From Todiramphus chloris collaris (taxonomy: Eukaryota; Chordata; Aves; Coraciiformes; Alcedinidae): a DNA stretch of 64,000 nt. The notes under the pieces are model-generated. The model was not told the DNA's origin, searched no databases, and worked only from the letters and a program-made list of their open reading frames with translations. The stretch lies in NCBI GenBank assembly GCA_025345505.1, contig JANVCC010000125.1, forward strand, positions 4,323,441 through 4,387,440. Reading direction: 5' to 3'. Positions 26,531-36,860 of the stretch are shown piece after piece; positions within the stretch are counted from its first letter, which is position 1, and each line of letters begins with the position of its first letter. Made by a program: the position numbers and the translations under genes.

Positions 26531-27900
26531 GGGATCAGAAGAAGAGTGCATGTTAAAATTTCTATACATCCAGGGCTGGTCAAAGGCTTCTGGTTGTGAT
26601 CATCCCCTGTTGCTGGTCATACCCAGCCATGTAACAAGCTGGAGGACAGCAAACTAGAAATCTACTTTCCTGGTGCTGGGAGAAGCCCTAGGATTTGAGT
26701 GACTGCAAATCCTAGTCTGGAAATGGTTGCAAAAACAGCTACTTGGCTGCTCATCTCCTTTTCTTTCCTTTGTCCAGTCCAGCTCCAGCCTGCCACGGGG
26801 CAGGCAAAGGGATGAATCCAGTTGGTATTCAGTTCCAGGGGGTCTGGACAGACTGGTCAGGAGCAGAGAAAGGCAGCAGCTTTTCCTTTATCTTCTGTAG
26901 CTACCTCTGCACTGGTAACTCTAGAGGATCAAGATAGTCCTGAAACTGTCCCATCACTGCCTACGTATCTCAGCACACTTCCTGGTAAGGTTTTCTCCCC
27001 AGCCAGCAAGCACCATCCCAGACCTTGCCTGGGCTCAGCTCAGGAGAGAGCATTAGGTGCTGTGGCAAGTCTGTTCTGCTTTGGAGGACAGGTGATTTAG
27101 CCACATGGACAGGAGCTGTGTCAAGGCTGTTGGCCTCAGGGGCCAGGAAATGAGCCCTGGTGCACACAATTTATGCAGGACGAGTTGAGTGAGCAGCCTC
27201 AGGACGCGTACCGAGCTCGGGCTTGTGCCTGTGCAAACCCGTGAATCGCAAAGCCCGGTTTTGGGTTAGCCAACCATCGCTCTGCCCACGTGCCCCCTAC
27301 GTCTGAGCCTCAGCAGGCGCACACAGCCCCCTCCCAAACATCTCCTCTCCCCAGGGGCTCCCACTTAACTCCCCAGCTACTGCCAGTGCTTTTAACCTCC
27401 AGCTGAATTCCCAATCAATCACATCCTGGTCCCCAGCGTGAATGAGCGATGATGGAAGTGGTCTCGCCCCTGCCTGCTTTCTGCCACTCATTAGGGTGAC
27501 CTTGCCCTCAGAAGCCCTCTTGTGTAACCCTCGCACCCCGGAGCAGGGTGGGAGCGTAACTGAAAAGTCCCCAAAGGGTTGGCCGTGGAGCACTAACAGG
27601 CAGAAATAAGGCAACAGGGGAAGCAGGAGTTTTCTAGGATTAGCTGGTGTAGAATCTAGGGTACTTCTGGCAATGGACGTTGCTCCTTGGGTGGTATCAT
27701 TGACGGGGATGGATGGGAACTAGGGCAGTCAGTGGGTATGGGTGATGCTGGCGTGGGGGAAAAGCTGATCTTACCCCCATCAGGAGAGTTGTACGTTCTC
27801 CTGGGGGCGAGGAAATGCCTGAGAACAGTGTGGAGCAATGACCAGCCTAAACTCACAATGGACTCTCAGTTAACCGCTGTTAACTGAGGTTTAAGTCTGC

Positions 27901-27931
27901 TCTGCTAATGGGAAACTGAGGCAGAGAAAGA
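27901..27931 (+). repeat. MIR-like SINE relic (very short)
   Basis: AATGGGAAACTGAGGCAGAG is the MIR core box. Only about 30 bp is recognisable. Confidence 0.3.
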
Positions 27932-29486
27932 TGTAACATGATGACCTCCATCAGCTGCCTTCTGTGAAGAACCCCATCAGCTCCTTAACTTTGTTATACA
28001 GTAACATCTAACCCATCCCTGGCATGCTGTCCTTGAGAAACTCCCAGTCCTGGTAATGATCCCAACAGGCCTTGCCAGTAACATTTTACCCACGTAGAAG
28101 AAAGCTGAGGACAAGCACAGCTGCAGCTCAGGCTGAGGTGATGTTTAAAAGACACCAAGTAAACACACAACATCTGTCTGAGGCTGTGTTGGACCCAACA
28201 GAAGGTACTGCAGAGCTCTGGGCTTCCTTCCCTCAGGCAGTCACATCTGGAATCAGATGGAGCACATCTGGCCCTTCTTGTCTGCTGGGCTTTTCTCTGT
28301 GGAAGTTTTACTGGGTCCTAGATTTTAGGGTCCAGTCTTTCTGCTCAGCTGTCTCCTGATTCCACTCACTAAAAAAAGCACACAGAGCCAGACACTGATC
28401 CTGACCCTGCCTTCACCCCTGCCTGAGAATTTTAGCTATGGGCTAAAAAAAAAGAAAGCAGAGGATACGTTTTGCATTAGTCTTTTCAGGTGGGAAAAAA
28501 AATGAAGCATGGATTCACAGAGATGCTTAATAAAGACGATGCACAAATCCTGGAGCCAGCATTAAAATCTGGCCTCTGTCTCCCCCAGTAGTGTCTCCAG
28601 TGCTGAAGGTGATCAGAGATGTGATAGTTAAACTGAAGCTCAGGGGCTTTGGAGTTTCCTCATTGTGGTTGAGTGCCTGTTGAGACACACCAGTATGGTC
28701 CATTTCTATATATCCAGTCTTTGGTAATCAAAATGGGACTAGGACTCTGTCCCTGCAAGCAAATCCCCATCACAGGATCAAATATTTCCCACTCTATGCA
28801 TGCTATTCCTGCAGGCTATCACATGTCTGCTGGAGTCCACCCTAAAGTGGGTACCTTTCCAGGTTGGAGCTGAGAGAAATCTGGGATGAAGGGTGCTAGT
28901 GCACTGACCCAGGGCTCAGATCCTGACCAGCTGAAGCTGGTTTAGCAGCCTTGCCAGGATATGGTCCACGTCTGAAATGCCTCTCCAGAGACTGGATGTG
29001 CACTGGAGTTAGGGTGAGACCTAAAGGATTTCCCAATCCTTCAATACCCACCAAGTCATCTCTTTACTCTTTGAGGTCCTAGTTTTCACTCAGTTCTACT
29101 TTGACAGAGAATAAGCACAAATCTCTATAGATAAACTGTTGCTGGAAAAAGACAGAGCCAAGTAAATACTGATAGAAAACAGAAAAGAAGGAAACCGAAT
29201 CATTAAAAAATAATATTAAGGAAAAACCTGGTTCTGAGCACTGATTTTAAGGAAAAGGGACTTTTCCAGACCCTGCCCAGGCTCCATCCCTCTCAAGGTG
29301 CCATCCAGGGCTAACTCCTCTCCTTGAAGCACAGCAGAGCCACTGCAGCCAAATGACAGGCACATCTGAGCCCTTTCTGATTCCTCTGTGTACGATCAAG
29401 TCACAGATGCCACTGTGGTTCTCTAGGCTGTTCCACTGTGCTTTAATTGGTAACAAAAAGAAGAATTTTCAAGTGATTTTGGATGA

Positions 29487-29519
29487 TTTTTTTTCTTCTT
29501 TTTTTTTTTTTTTTTTCTC
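29487..29519. repeat. T-rich low-complexity run
   Basis: T8, then CTTC, then about 18 T. No upstream body of a retrotransposon was recognised, so I call it simple low complexity. Confidence 0.8.
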
Positions 29520-29950
29520 CTAGCAGTTCCATGTGAATAAGGACAGAGGATACTCATTTCCCGGGTGTTCTCAGAGTGCCAAGGGACTGACCTTTTCGGG
29601 GCCAAGCAGTTTTCTGCCTCTGGCAAAAGGGATATTTTATTTGATGTCTGGGGACTCCTTACGGGGAAATGGGAAGCCCCAGGAAAGGAGGATTAGCTTG
29701 ATGAGAGTGGTTTTCACCCTGCTGGGATGTCAGCCATGTGCCAAGGTCAGGAGAGGGAAAAGCAGAGGGGGGTAAATCTTGGACAATAGCGTATCTGAGC
29801 TGGTGGGCAGAGAGTTGGGGCACAGCTGAGCTGGAGGAGGCAGATCAAGGTGAGGGTGTTGGGAGAGGTCCTACAGGAGGCAGCGGGGAAGGATGCCCTT
29901 TCTGTAGTCATTGTTTTGATTCCCTCCCCCCTTCTTTTTTTCCCGTGGAG

Positions 29951-29972
29951 TGTGTGTGTGTTTGTGTGTATG
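29951..29972. repeat. Short (TG)n microsatellite
   Basis: TGTGTGTGTG TTTGTGTGTATG, interrupted by one T and one A. Neighbouring chance open frames owe part of their length to it. Confidence 0.8.
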
Positions 29973-30207
29973 TCTAAGAGTGCCCTCCATTGGCCAGATC
30001 CAGGCTGCTGCACCAAGAGTCCCCTGCCACCAGCACAGCCGAGGAAGGTGGTGGATGCACAACCCAGAAGGTTGCCCTTCCCGTGTGGGAGGGTTCTGTG
30101 CAGTGTGCAGGCTCTGCAAAGCAGGGCATGTTGCAGCGCTGTCTGCATCTCACGGGCTCCTCCTGCTCCTGCAGAGCTGAAATCCCTGTGCTGGGGACAC
30201 AGCCCCA

Positions 30208-30271
30208 AAGCCTGACAAACCCTTATGGAGATCTCCACAAAGCCTGACGCACCGTTACGGAGATCTCCATC
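30208..30271. repeat. 32-bp tandem duplication, two copies
   Basis: The units at 30208-30239 and 30240-30271 both start AAAGCCTGAC and carry the palindrome GGAGATCTCC near the end. They match at 27 of 32 positions, so the duplication is not recent. Confidence 0.85.
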
Positions 30272-32417
30272 CAGAAGGTCTTGGTGGGACAGGGTGAATC
30301 ATAATTTGGGGCTGTTTAGGCAGGGGATGAAGGCAGTTGTAGGCAGAGTCAGGAGAAGCTCTGATCCCTCCCTGCTCACACACATTCCATGCTGCCTGCA
30401 CCGCTGGGATGGGTGTGCACGGAGCACGTGGACGTCTGCAGAAAGCAAGCGTGGACGTGCGGGTGGCTGGAAACCCCAGCCCCGGATTGTCTTGGTTTGT
30501 CATTACTGCAGGAAGATTGGATGTGCCACCAAACATCTGGCCAATAGCATGCCAGCTCCAAAATTCACTGGGACCAGTGCAAAAGGGGTCTCTGAACCCA
30601 TTGGGCAGCCCAGGTGATTCAGTCTGCTCCTGGGTTTGTTTAGGCTGTGAAGGTCTGTCTTGGCTTGTGTTTCTGAACCATGGCTGGTACAGTGGGTGGC
30701 AGGATGGGATGGCAAATAGCAAGGAGGCAGAAAAAATTACAAGGGCTCTGGGCAGTGGTGTGAGGATGCAGGAGCCAGGCGTGGGTGTCTCCCCTTGCAC
30801 ATAACAGAGATAGTCAGGCTATCTAGGCACTAGCTGTGGCTACTGCCATGGGAATATGGACAAATTAGCCCGTGTGCCGTAGGGACGTGGTTTCCAACAG
30901 TGGAATAACCTGTCGTTTCATGCATTTAATATCACCTCCCCAGCTGCAGGCTGCAACCTATGGTATATGTCCCCTCTGGGATTTTTCTTGACTGAAGTGT
31001 AGAGAATGGATCTGTCTGGTGAAACCCAGCAGACAGCCAACTGCCCATCGCATCTTTGCTCACCACCAGCTCCGACACACGTTGAGCCAAAGATGCTGGT
31101 GGGGAGGGAGGTTTATCTATACACCTCTTCTGCTCTAAGTAAGGGTTCCCACTTCAGCAAGGATTAGGGGAAGGAGAAATAAATATGTTTATGTTCCTTA
31201 TGGTGAAGCCTTCCAGATGGGACTGCGTTCAGGGGAAATCCATTTTGAGACCTAACTACCGTAACACAGCGTCCCATTAGCGGGTCTGTTTAGTTAAAGT
31301 TTGTTGGCTTTTACGGTGCTTTTCCCAGAGAGGGGTGGGGGTGGAGGGGATACATTTTGTGCTGGCTGCATCATCATTCGGTAGCAGGTCTGTGGCTAGC
31401 ATGAGAAAACTGCGGTTTGTGGAAGGCAGGAGGCTTGGGCTGAATCCCACGCGCTGAAGTCACTGTTAGGGACCGGATCTCAGCATAAACCCCGTCTCCT
31501 AATCATCTTGTTGCTATGGAGGCACCGCTGGCTCCTGCTTCCAACTGGGAGGGGAAGGTTTCTTTATGATCTGGACCAGAGAGGTTAAGATGATCCCTGG
31601 CTGGCCCCTCGATGTGAAGGTCAGACGGACTTTGGCTTTCCCAAGGTGGCTGAGGGGCTGCCCAGCAGCGAGGGAGAGGGGAACCGGTGATCCCTTCCAG
31701 AGCCTCAGCTAAGCCGGCACCTTTGACTCACCAAAGCTGATGCTTAAGGCATTCACAGTCATTTGCAGGTGACCCCTCCTGCTAATCAGAAATGACCTCT
31801 CTAAAAAATTCACAGGTTGTTTGGTGGATGCCTGTGGTTTTTCCTTGCAAGCGAGCACTGCTCTGCATCCTCTAAGCAGCCTGCGTTCCTGAAATCCAGC
31901 CCCCGAAGCAGGCGGGAGTCTGGCACGGGGTGATTTGCACTGCGGAGCTTTGCAGGCTGCAAGCCTCTCTCAGGAGTGGGAACCTGACTTCTGAAAAATT
32001 TAAGTGCAAATGCATTTGGACTCCTTGCTGATTAGTGTCAGGTCTAACAGACAGTGAGGAATCTGCTGCAGTGACTTGAAGCTGGGATCAAACACAGTTT
32101 GCAAACAGGGGCTCTGACTTTTGAGTTACCTAACCCTTTCCTCCCCAGAATTAAAGGCTTTTGCAGAACAAGGGAGATGCAGAGGCAAAACTTTATTGAT
32201 GTAGAGTGAGGAGAGAAACCAAGGGGTGAATGTGGAGATGTATTTGCCTTATTATCTCTTCCCAGATGCACAAGGATGGTCTGCGGGCTTCATCTTTTAT
32301 TTTTCAGTTTCTCCTGGGATTGGGTTTAGCCGCCTGAGTTGTACACACGCTGGGAATTTGTATAGCTGCTGTGAAAACTTCCTCTGTTTGCAGTCTGGGA
32401 AGGCAGAGCCTGGCATT

Positions 32418-32430
32418 GGGGGGGGGGGGG
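32418..32430 (+). repeat. Run of 13 G
   Basis: An uninterrupted G13 tract 1.8 kb upstream of the ADGRB1 exon. It is prone to slippage and sequencing error. Confidence 0.9.
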
Positions 32431-34140
32431 AGATGGCAGGACTGGGGGTAAGTGCTGTGGACACCATGAAGCTGTGAGGAAGGTCAACATCTACAATTGA
32501 GAAGGGGTGTTTTCCCTCCTCCCTTGAGCAGGTGGCCCTCTATGTAGACTTTCACCTCAATCCTTTCCTGGCAAGGCCACTGTGGTCCCTGGTCACGGAG
32601 AAACACATCTCAGATAATCTGAATTATTTGGAAGCTGCATCCCAGAACAATGGTGGCATCTCAGGAGTTGGGCTGCTTTCGCTGAGGCTTCAACACAGAG
32701 GCCCTGAGCACTTGTTTTTCACTAACCTGTGGACCATGGGTGTTCCCGAAATCAAGGCAGTAGTCTGGCTTGGTAGGGGAAACCTCACTCTCAGAGGTTT
32801 GATCTGTCCTTTGGAAATTGGGCAGCAGCCCTGTTTTGGAGGCAGTCAGTGCTGCAGGGCCAGGGCAAGCCTCACCCAAGGGGAAACCCCTGATTTATCT
32901 CCACCTGGGGTGAGCCCAAGAGGTAAGGAAAGGAGATGGCTGGAAAGATGAGAAGGGAAAGGTGCCATGGCTGTACACCTAGCAGTGGGAGAAGCTCTGC
33001 CCCACACACTGAGGGTCTGATCCTCCTGCCTGTCAAGACCTGCACCCCTTGATAAGCCCCCTCTGCAAGCACAGGGATGCACAATGCATGGGGAGGGAGT
33101 ACAAGAGAGAGCCCTGCTACTGATGGTGTTTCCCCTTCTTTCTCCTCCCCTGGAAAGAGGGGAGGTGGAGAGGAGGGAGCACAAAAGGGTCTTCTTGGTG
33201 GGTTAAGAAAGAAGGAGACTTTCAGGAGTGCAGTTGGTGCAGGAGTCTCTTCAGCAAGGAGGGTGGGCACGGGGGTCTGGGCAGCTGGGCTGGAGAGGAG
33301 ATCTGGGAAACTAACATTGCTGGGAATGGGTCCTACAGCGCAATGCAGAATAGATTTTACTTTAGCTGAAGGGGCTTTGAGAGCTGAAGAAGGTCCTGAG
33401 GCTGGCAGGGAGGACTCTCACTCTCTGGAGATGCTCTACACCTAACTACAGTGCTGTAGGCTTTGGGGTGTTCTGCAGGTAGGGGTGAATGGTGAAGTGG
33501 CTGCCTGGTATGGGAAGACCTAAAATCTGCCCCTGTCACCCTTTTGTCCTCCTGTACTGAGTGCTTGGCTCCTTCCAGCCCTTCCTCCTGTCTAGGCTCA
33601 GGGTTAGACCAGGGTTGGGGTGCTGTAAAACAGCTCCCTTCCCCTGCACTGGTTTAGTGGATGAGGAGGGAGGAGAGAGAAAAAGAAGAGACAGAAAGAA
33701 GTGAAAAAGCAGTGACTAGCAAGAGGAAGGAAGAAGGTAGACCCCAGATGCCTATGTTGACCTCCATCCCACCCTTCCTAGGACCAGCCTGATGTCTGTG
33801 TTGAACCAGCATCCTGGCTTCATTGGGATGGAGAGGGATAGAAACTCCCTAAACCAGAGAAAAATGGTATTTGCTTTGGAAAGATGGTTAGATATCACTG
33901 CAAGGGCTCAGCCTAGCAGAGGAGAACTGCATGGGCAGAGGGCACTTGGAAAGCAGGGTCACAGCTATGTTGTTCCCCCTTGAGAGTCACAGCTGGGTGC
34001 CTCCTGAGGGGTTAGGACATCCTGGATATAGGGACACCCCCAAAACGAGCATGAGGATGGTGATAACGGAGCTGCATTTTCCCCCGGTGACATGTGCTGG
34101 GACTGGGGATGCTGTGTGGATTCTCAGCTTTGCAAGCGGT

Positions 34141-34190
34141 TAATAAAAAAAAAACCCAAACAAACCACAACTAAAAGAAAAAACCGAATC
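34141..34190. repeat. A-rich (CAAA)n-like tract just upstream of the acceptor
   Basis: TAATAAAAAAAAAACCCAAA and following A/C sequence abruptly gives way to the polypyrimidine tract. A similar A/C-rich tract occurs at 15405-15470. Confidence 0.6.
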
Positions 34191-34194
34191 CCAA

Positions 34195-34251
34195 CTCTCT
34201 TCTTTTTCTCTCCCCTCCTCCTTCCCTTCCTCTCCCTTCCCTTTTTTCCAG
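34195..34251 (+). other. Splice acceptor of the ADGRB1 coding exon
   Basis: An uninterrupted C/T-rich tract of about 50 bases ends in TTTTTTCCAG, with AG at 34250-34251. It is the only strong acceptor between the upstream A-rich stretch and the ATG at 34422. It implies that at least one non-coding exon lies further upstream, as in mammalian ADGRB1. The tract also resembles C/T-rich low-complexity DNA, so the exact exon start needs transcript support. Confidence 0.75.
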
Positions 34252-35169
34252 GTGTTTATGGCCACAGGAGGGAGCTCAAATCCAGAGATGGGAGGATCGG
34301 TTTGATTCCAGACCCAGAGCCTCTTCAACTCTCACTTTTCCTCTAAGCTGGTCCCTGTTATGTCCAGGATCTGGCGCCTGCTTGACATTTACTTTGAGTT
34401 CCAGAGGACCAGAGACCTAGGATGAGGAGCATTGGATCTGCCCTGAACCTGCTTTTGGTATCGCCACTCTATTTTGTGTGGACCGTGGTCGCTCTGGACC
34501 TGGCACAAACTCCCTGCACCACTTTGGTCCAGGGGAAATTCTTTGGGTATTTCTCCTCCTTTGCCGTCTTCCCGTTGAACTCCTCTCTCTGCTCTTGGAT
34601 TATCCAGAACCCCGACCCTCGGAGGTACACTTTGTACATGAAGATCCTAAAACCTACTGGCGTATGTGACTACCAGCACATCCGCACCTACCAGTTTGAC
34701 TCCTTCCTGGAGTCCACCCGCACCTACCTGGGCATGGAGAGCTTCGACGATGTGTTGAAGCTCTGCGATGGGTCCACCCGCTATGCCTTCCTCCAGTCCA
34801 ACAAGCAGTTCCTCCAGATGAAGCAGACAGCACCTCCGGGAGTGGAGAGCTGGCCCGTGCGGTGGAAGCCCACCAAGGCTCAGGAGAGGGACTTCTCAGT
34901 GGAGTATCTCGTGGTGGGCAACAGGAACCCTAGCAAAGCCGCTTGTCAGATGCTCTGCAAGTGGCTGGACGCGTGCTTGGCCATCAGCAGCAGCTCCCAC
35001 CCATGCGGCATTATGCAGACCCCATGCTCTTGCTCAGGAGGGGAGGTCCTGGATCAGGCCAGCGAGATCCTGGGGCTCACAAGGAAGAAGGAAGATTGCT
35101 ATAAAGATGGAATTTACTTGGAGAACTGCGTGAGCAGCCCCAAGGACAGCAGCGGAGTGGAGTTCCTGG
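34252..35169 (+). CDS. ADGRB1: ADGRB1 (BAI1) first coding exon: 5'UTR plus codons 1-249
   Basis: The coding part is 34422-35169, 249 codons plus the first base of codon 250; 34252-34421 is 5'UTR. The start ATG has a purine (A) at -3 and an in-frame TGA at 34395. Residues 10-24 are a hydrophobic signal-peptide core. The mature N-terminus has a run identical to my memory of mammalian BAI1 ([11 protein letters not shown], residues 35-45), then [12 protein letters not shown] (63-74), [16 protein letters not shown] (89-104), [15 protein letters not shown] (157-171), AACQMLC (173-179) and [10 protein letters not shown] (193-202). These match BAI1 better than its paralogues BAI2 and BAI3. There are twelve cysteines (32, 57, 82, 115, 175, 179, 185, 195, 202, 204, 226, 236) and one N-glycosylation sequon, N53-S-S. 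In the family, BAI1 is a plasma-membrane adhesion GPCR of brain whose thrombospondin repeats bind phosphatidylserine and other ligands; this exon ends before those repeats. The integrin-type RGD of mammalian BAI1 is absent here. The reading frame is intact. Confidence 0.95.
34258..34305 (+). promoter_or_regulatory. Upstream ORF (15 codons) in the ADGRB1 5'UTR
   Basis: An ATG lies six bases into the inferred exon, with a second in-frame ATG at 34288, and the frame closes at TGA 34303-34305. It ends 116 bases before the ADGRB1 start, leaving room for reinitiation. The first ATG has a T at -3 and G at +4, an intermediate context. It lies in the transcript only if the acceptor at 34251 is used. 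Upstream ORFs commonly lower translation of the main frame; that effect here is inference. Confidence 0.5.
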
Positions 35170-35175
35170 GTGAGT
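35170..35175 (+). other. Splice donor of the ADGRB1 coding exon
   Basis: The exon ends ...TTCCTGG followed by GTGAGT, a consensus vertebrate donor. The intron phase is 1, because codon 250 is split after its first base. Past this point the frame stays open for 30 further codons (to 35264), but those residues have no resemblance to BAI1, which supports splicing here. Confidence 0.9.
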
Positions 35176-36719
35176 GGAGGGTGGCTGAGGGTGTTTGGGT
35201 GGGAGGTCTGGTTGGGCTCTTCTCTCCCGGGTCTCACACTGTCCCCATCACTGCTGTGTCTTAGTCTGCAGATGCCTGGTGCAAAAACCTTGTTTTCTAA
35301 CTGACAGGCAGGTCTGGTAACCCTTGGTGGCTCTTTATGAGCCAGCAACTGAAATTGCAAAGCAGCTTCCCCTAAATATACCCCCCCAATTGTTTAATTC
35401 ATTCCTGGGGTTTGTGCCTTGCTTGTTTTACTTTTGCAGCCTCAGAGCTGCTGAGGAGAGAGTCTTACCTGAGGGTGAGCAGTTTTCCAACGCAAATACA
35501 GATGTCCTAGAAAAGGCAGGATCCAAGGCACTTCCCGAGGTGGGCTGCACTCAGCAGCCCTATCAACCGTTTCAGTTCATGAGAAAAACTTAATTCTCAG
35601 GTCTGGTTTGAGGGAGTGGCAACAGAAGGCACGCTTGTTTTGTTCTCTGCCTCATTTTCCTTCTGGAAGCTTTCAGAGAGAAAACTCACCGTGCTGCTTC
35701 TGTGGGGTTACTCGGTGCCTTTGCAGGGTTTCATCCCTCAGCTATTTCATCAGTGTTTTAGTGATGATCTTGAGTATGGCATGGGCTGGAAAAGGCCTAG
35801 GGAGGTGGAAGAGACTTGACAAAAAGGGCAAAGAGTGAGGGTGAGTGGCTCCTGAGGTGTGATCTGGGCAGTGGTCTGGGGAGAGAAAAGCTCCTGCCGG
35901 AGATTGGACACAGTCTCTGGCGGTGCTACGGTGACGTGCAAAGCGATGGGAATGGGGGTGGGGGGTGTCCCAAAGTGAATCCTTTATTGCAGCGCCTGTC
36001 TCAGATTCCCTCTGATGTGTTTATCCTCAGCTCCCATCCCACCTGCCAGCAGGAAGGTTATGTGAAGCAGGGGTGTGATGCTAAATAGGAATCTGGGCAG
36101 CAGGGAGGGAAGCCTCCAGTTCAGCGAGGTTCAGACCCACGCTCCACCTCCACCCCAGGGTCTCATCTTCTTTGGGTGCTGGATTGAAACTCCTCTGCCA
36201 CTGGGAGATAGTTGGGAGCCGTCCAGGTCTGGACTTCGGGGGTCCTGCCTGGCTTTTGCACCCACCCCCAACCAGGGGGGTGGAATTTCTCAAGGTGAGG
36301 TGAGGTGAGGAAGGAGGGTACAATTGCCTGTGGTAGGAAGGACCTTACCACCCACAGGTCCAAGCTGTGCAGCGTGATTTTCTTGCAGATCTGCAGCCTG
36401 CCATTAGCAGAGAGATTAGTCCACAATCAGGTAGTAGTGCTTTTGTCAGTGTATTCGGGGGGGGGAGGGGGGGCAGATTTTGTTTCTCACTGCTCTGTGA
36501 ATCAATACCACGAAGGCACACAGCCCAGCCATAAATCCTGCAAATGAGTTCTTCAGCCGTGCCTCCCTCCCCGGCAGCGAGCACGCGGCGGTATTCGCTC
36601 TCCAGATTTTGGGTTTCTTTGCAGTGCCCTTTTCTCCTGCGCGAACAGCTTGCGAGGAGCACGGCGTTGGCTGCCTCCTCGCAGCGATGTGAGCTTGGTT
36701 AAGTCTTGTGTCATGCCTC

Positions 36720-36860
36720 GCCTTTGCTGATTGGGTGATTTATGCATTCAACCCAAGCAGCGTGACCTTTCGCATTGCGACCAAAGGTGAAATTTTAAAT
36801 AAGGTTTTCGGCAAATCCTGGATCGTTCGAGCTTAATATTGGCTTTTGTAAAGATCTCTC
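36720..36860. other. Candidate conserved non-coding element with everted TGACCT/AGGTGA sites
   Basis: This AT-rich, non-repetitive block in the ADGRB1 intron keeps several CpGs. It holds TGACCT at 36763-36768 and AGGTGA at 36785-36790, an everted pair of nuclear-receptor-type half-sites, with CGCA/TGCG (36771-36779) nested between. ACCTTT and AAAGGT form matching outer arms. Conservation is suspected from composition only. Confidence 0.35.

Larger units (their letters stand above)
25613..34194. other. Non-coding DNA upstream of the ADGRB1 coding exon
   Basis: No gene recognised. 27175-27300 has a small CpG cluster (GACGCGTACCGAGCTCGG). 33660-33730 is purine-rich. The non-coding first exon of ADGRB1 could lie here or further upstream, but no promoter can be assigned from sequence alone. 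Confidence 0.55.

Noticed and set aside
30255-30800. 181-codon minus-strand open frame overlapping a 131-codon plus-strand frame
   Set aside because: GC-richer DNA with few stops on both strands; neither translation is recognisable.
35170-35264. Read-through of the ADGRB1 frame past the donor (30 more codons)
   Set aside because: Consensus GTGAGT donor, and the added residues do not resemble BAI1; this is intron.
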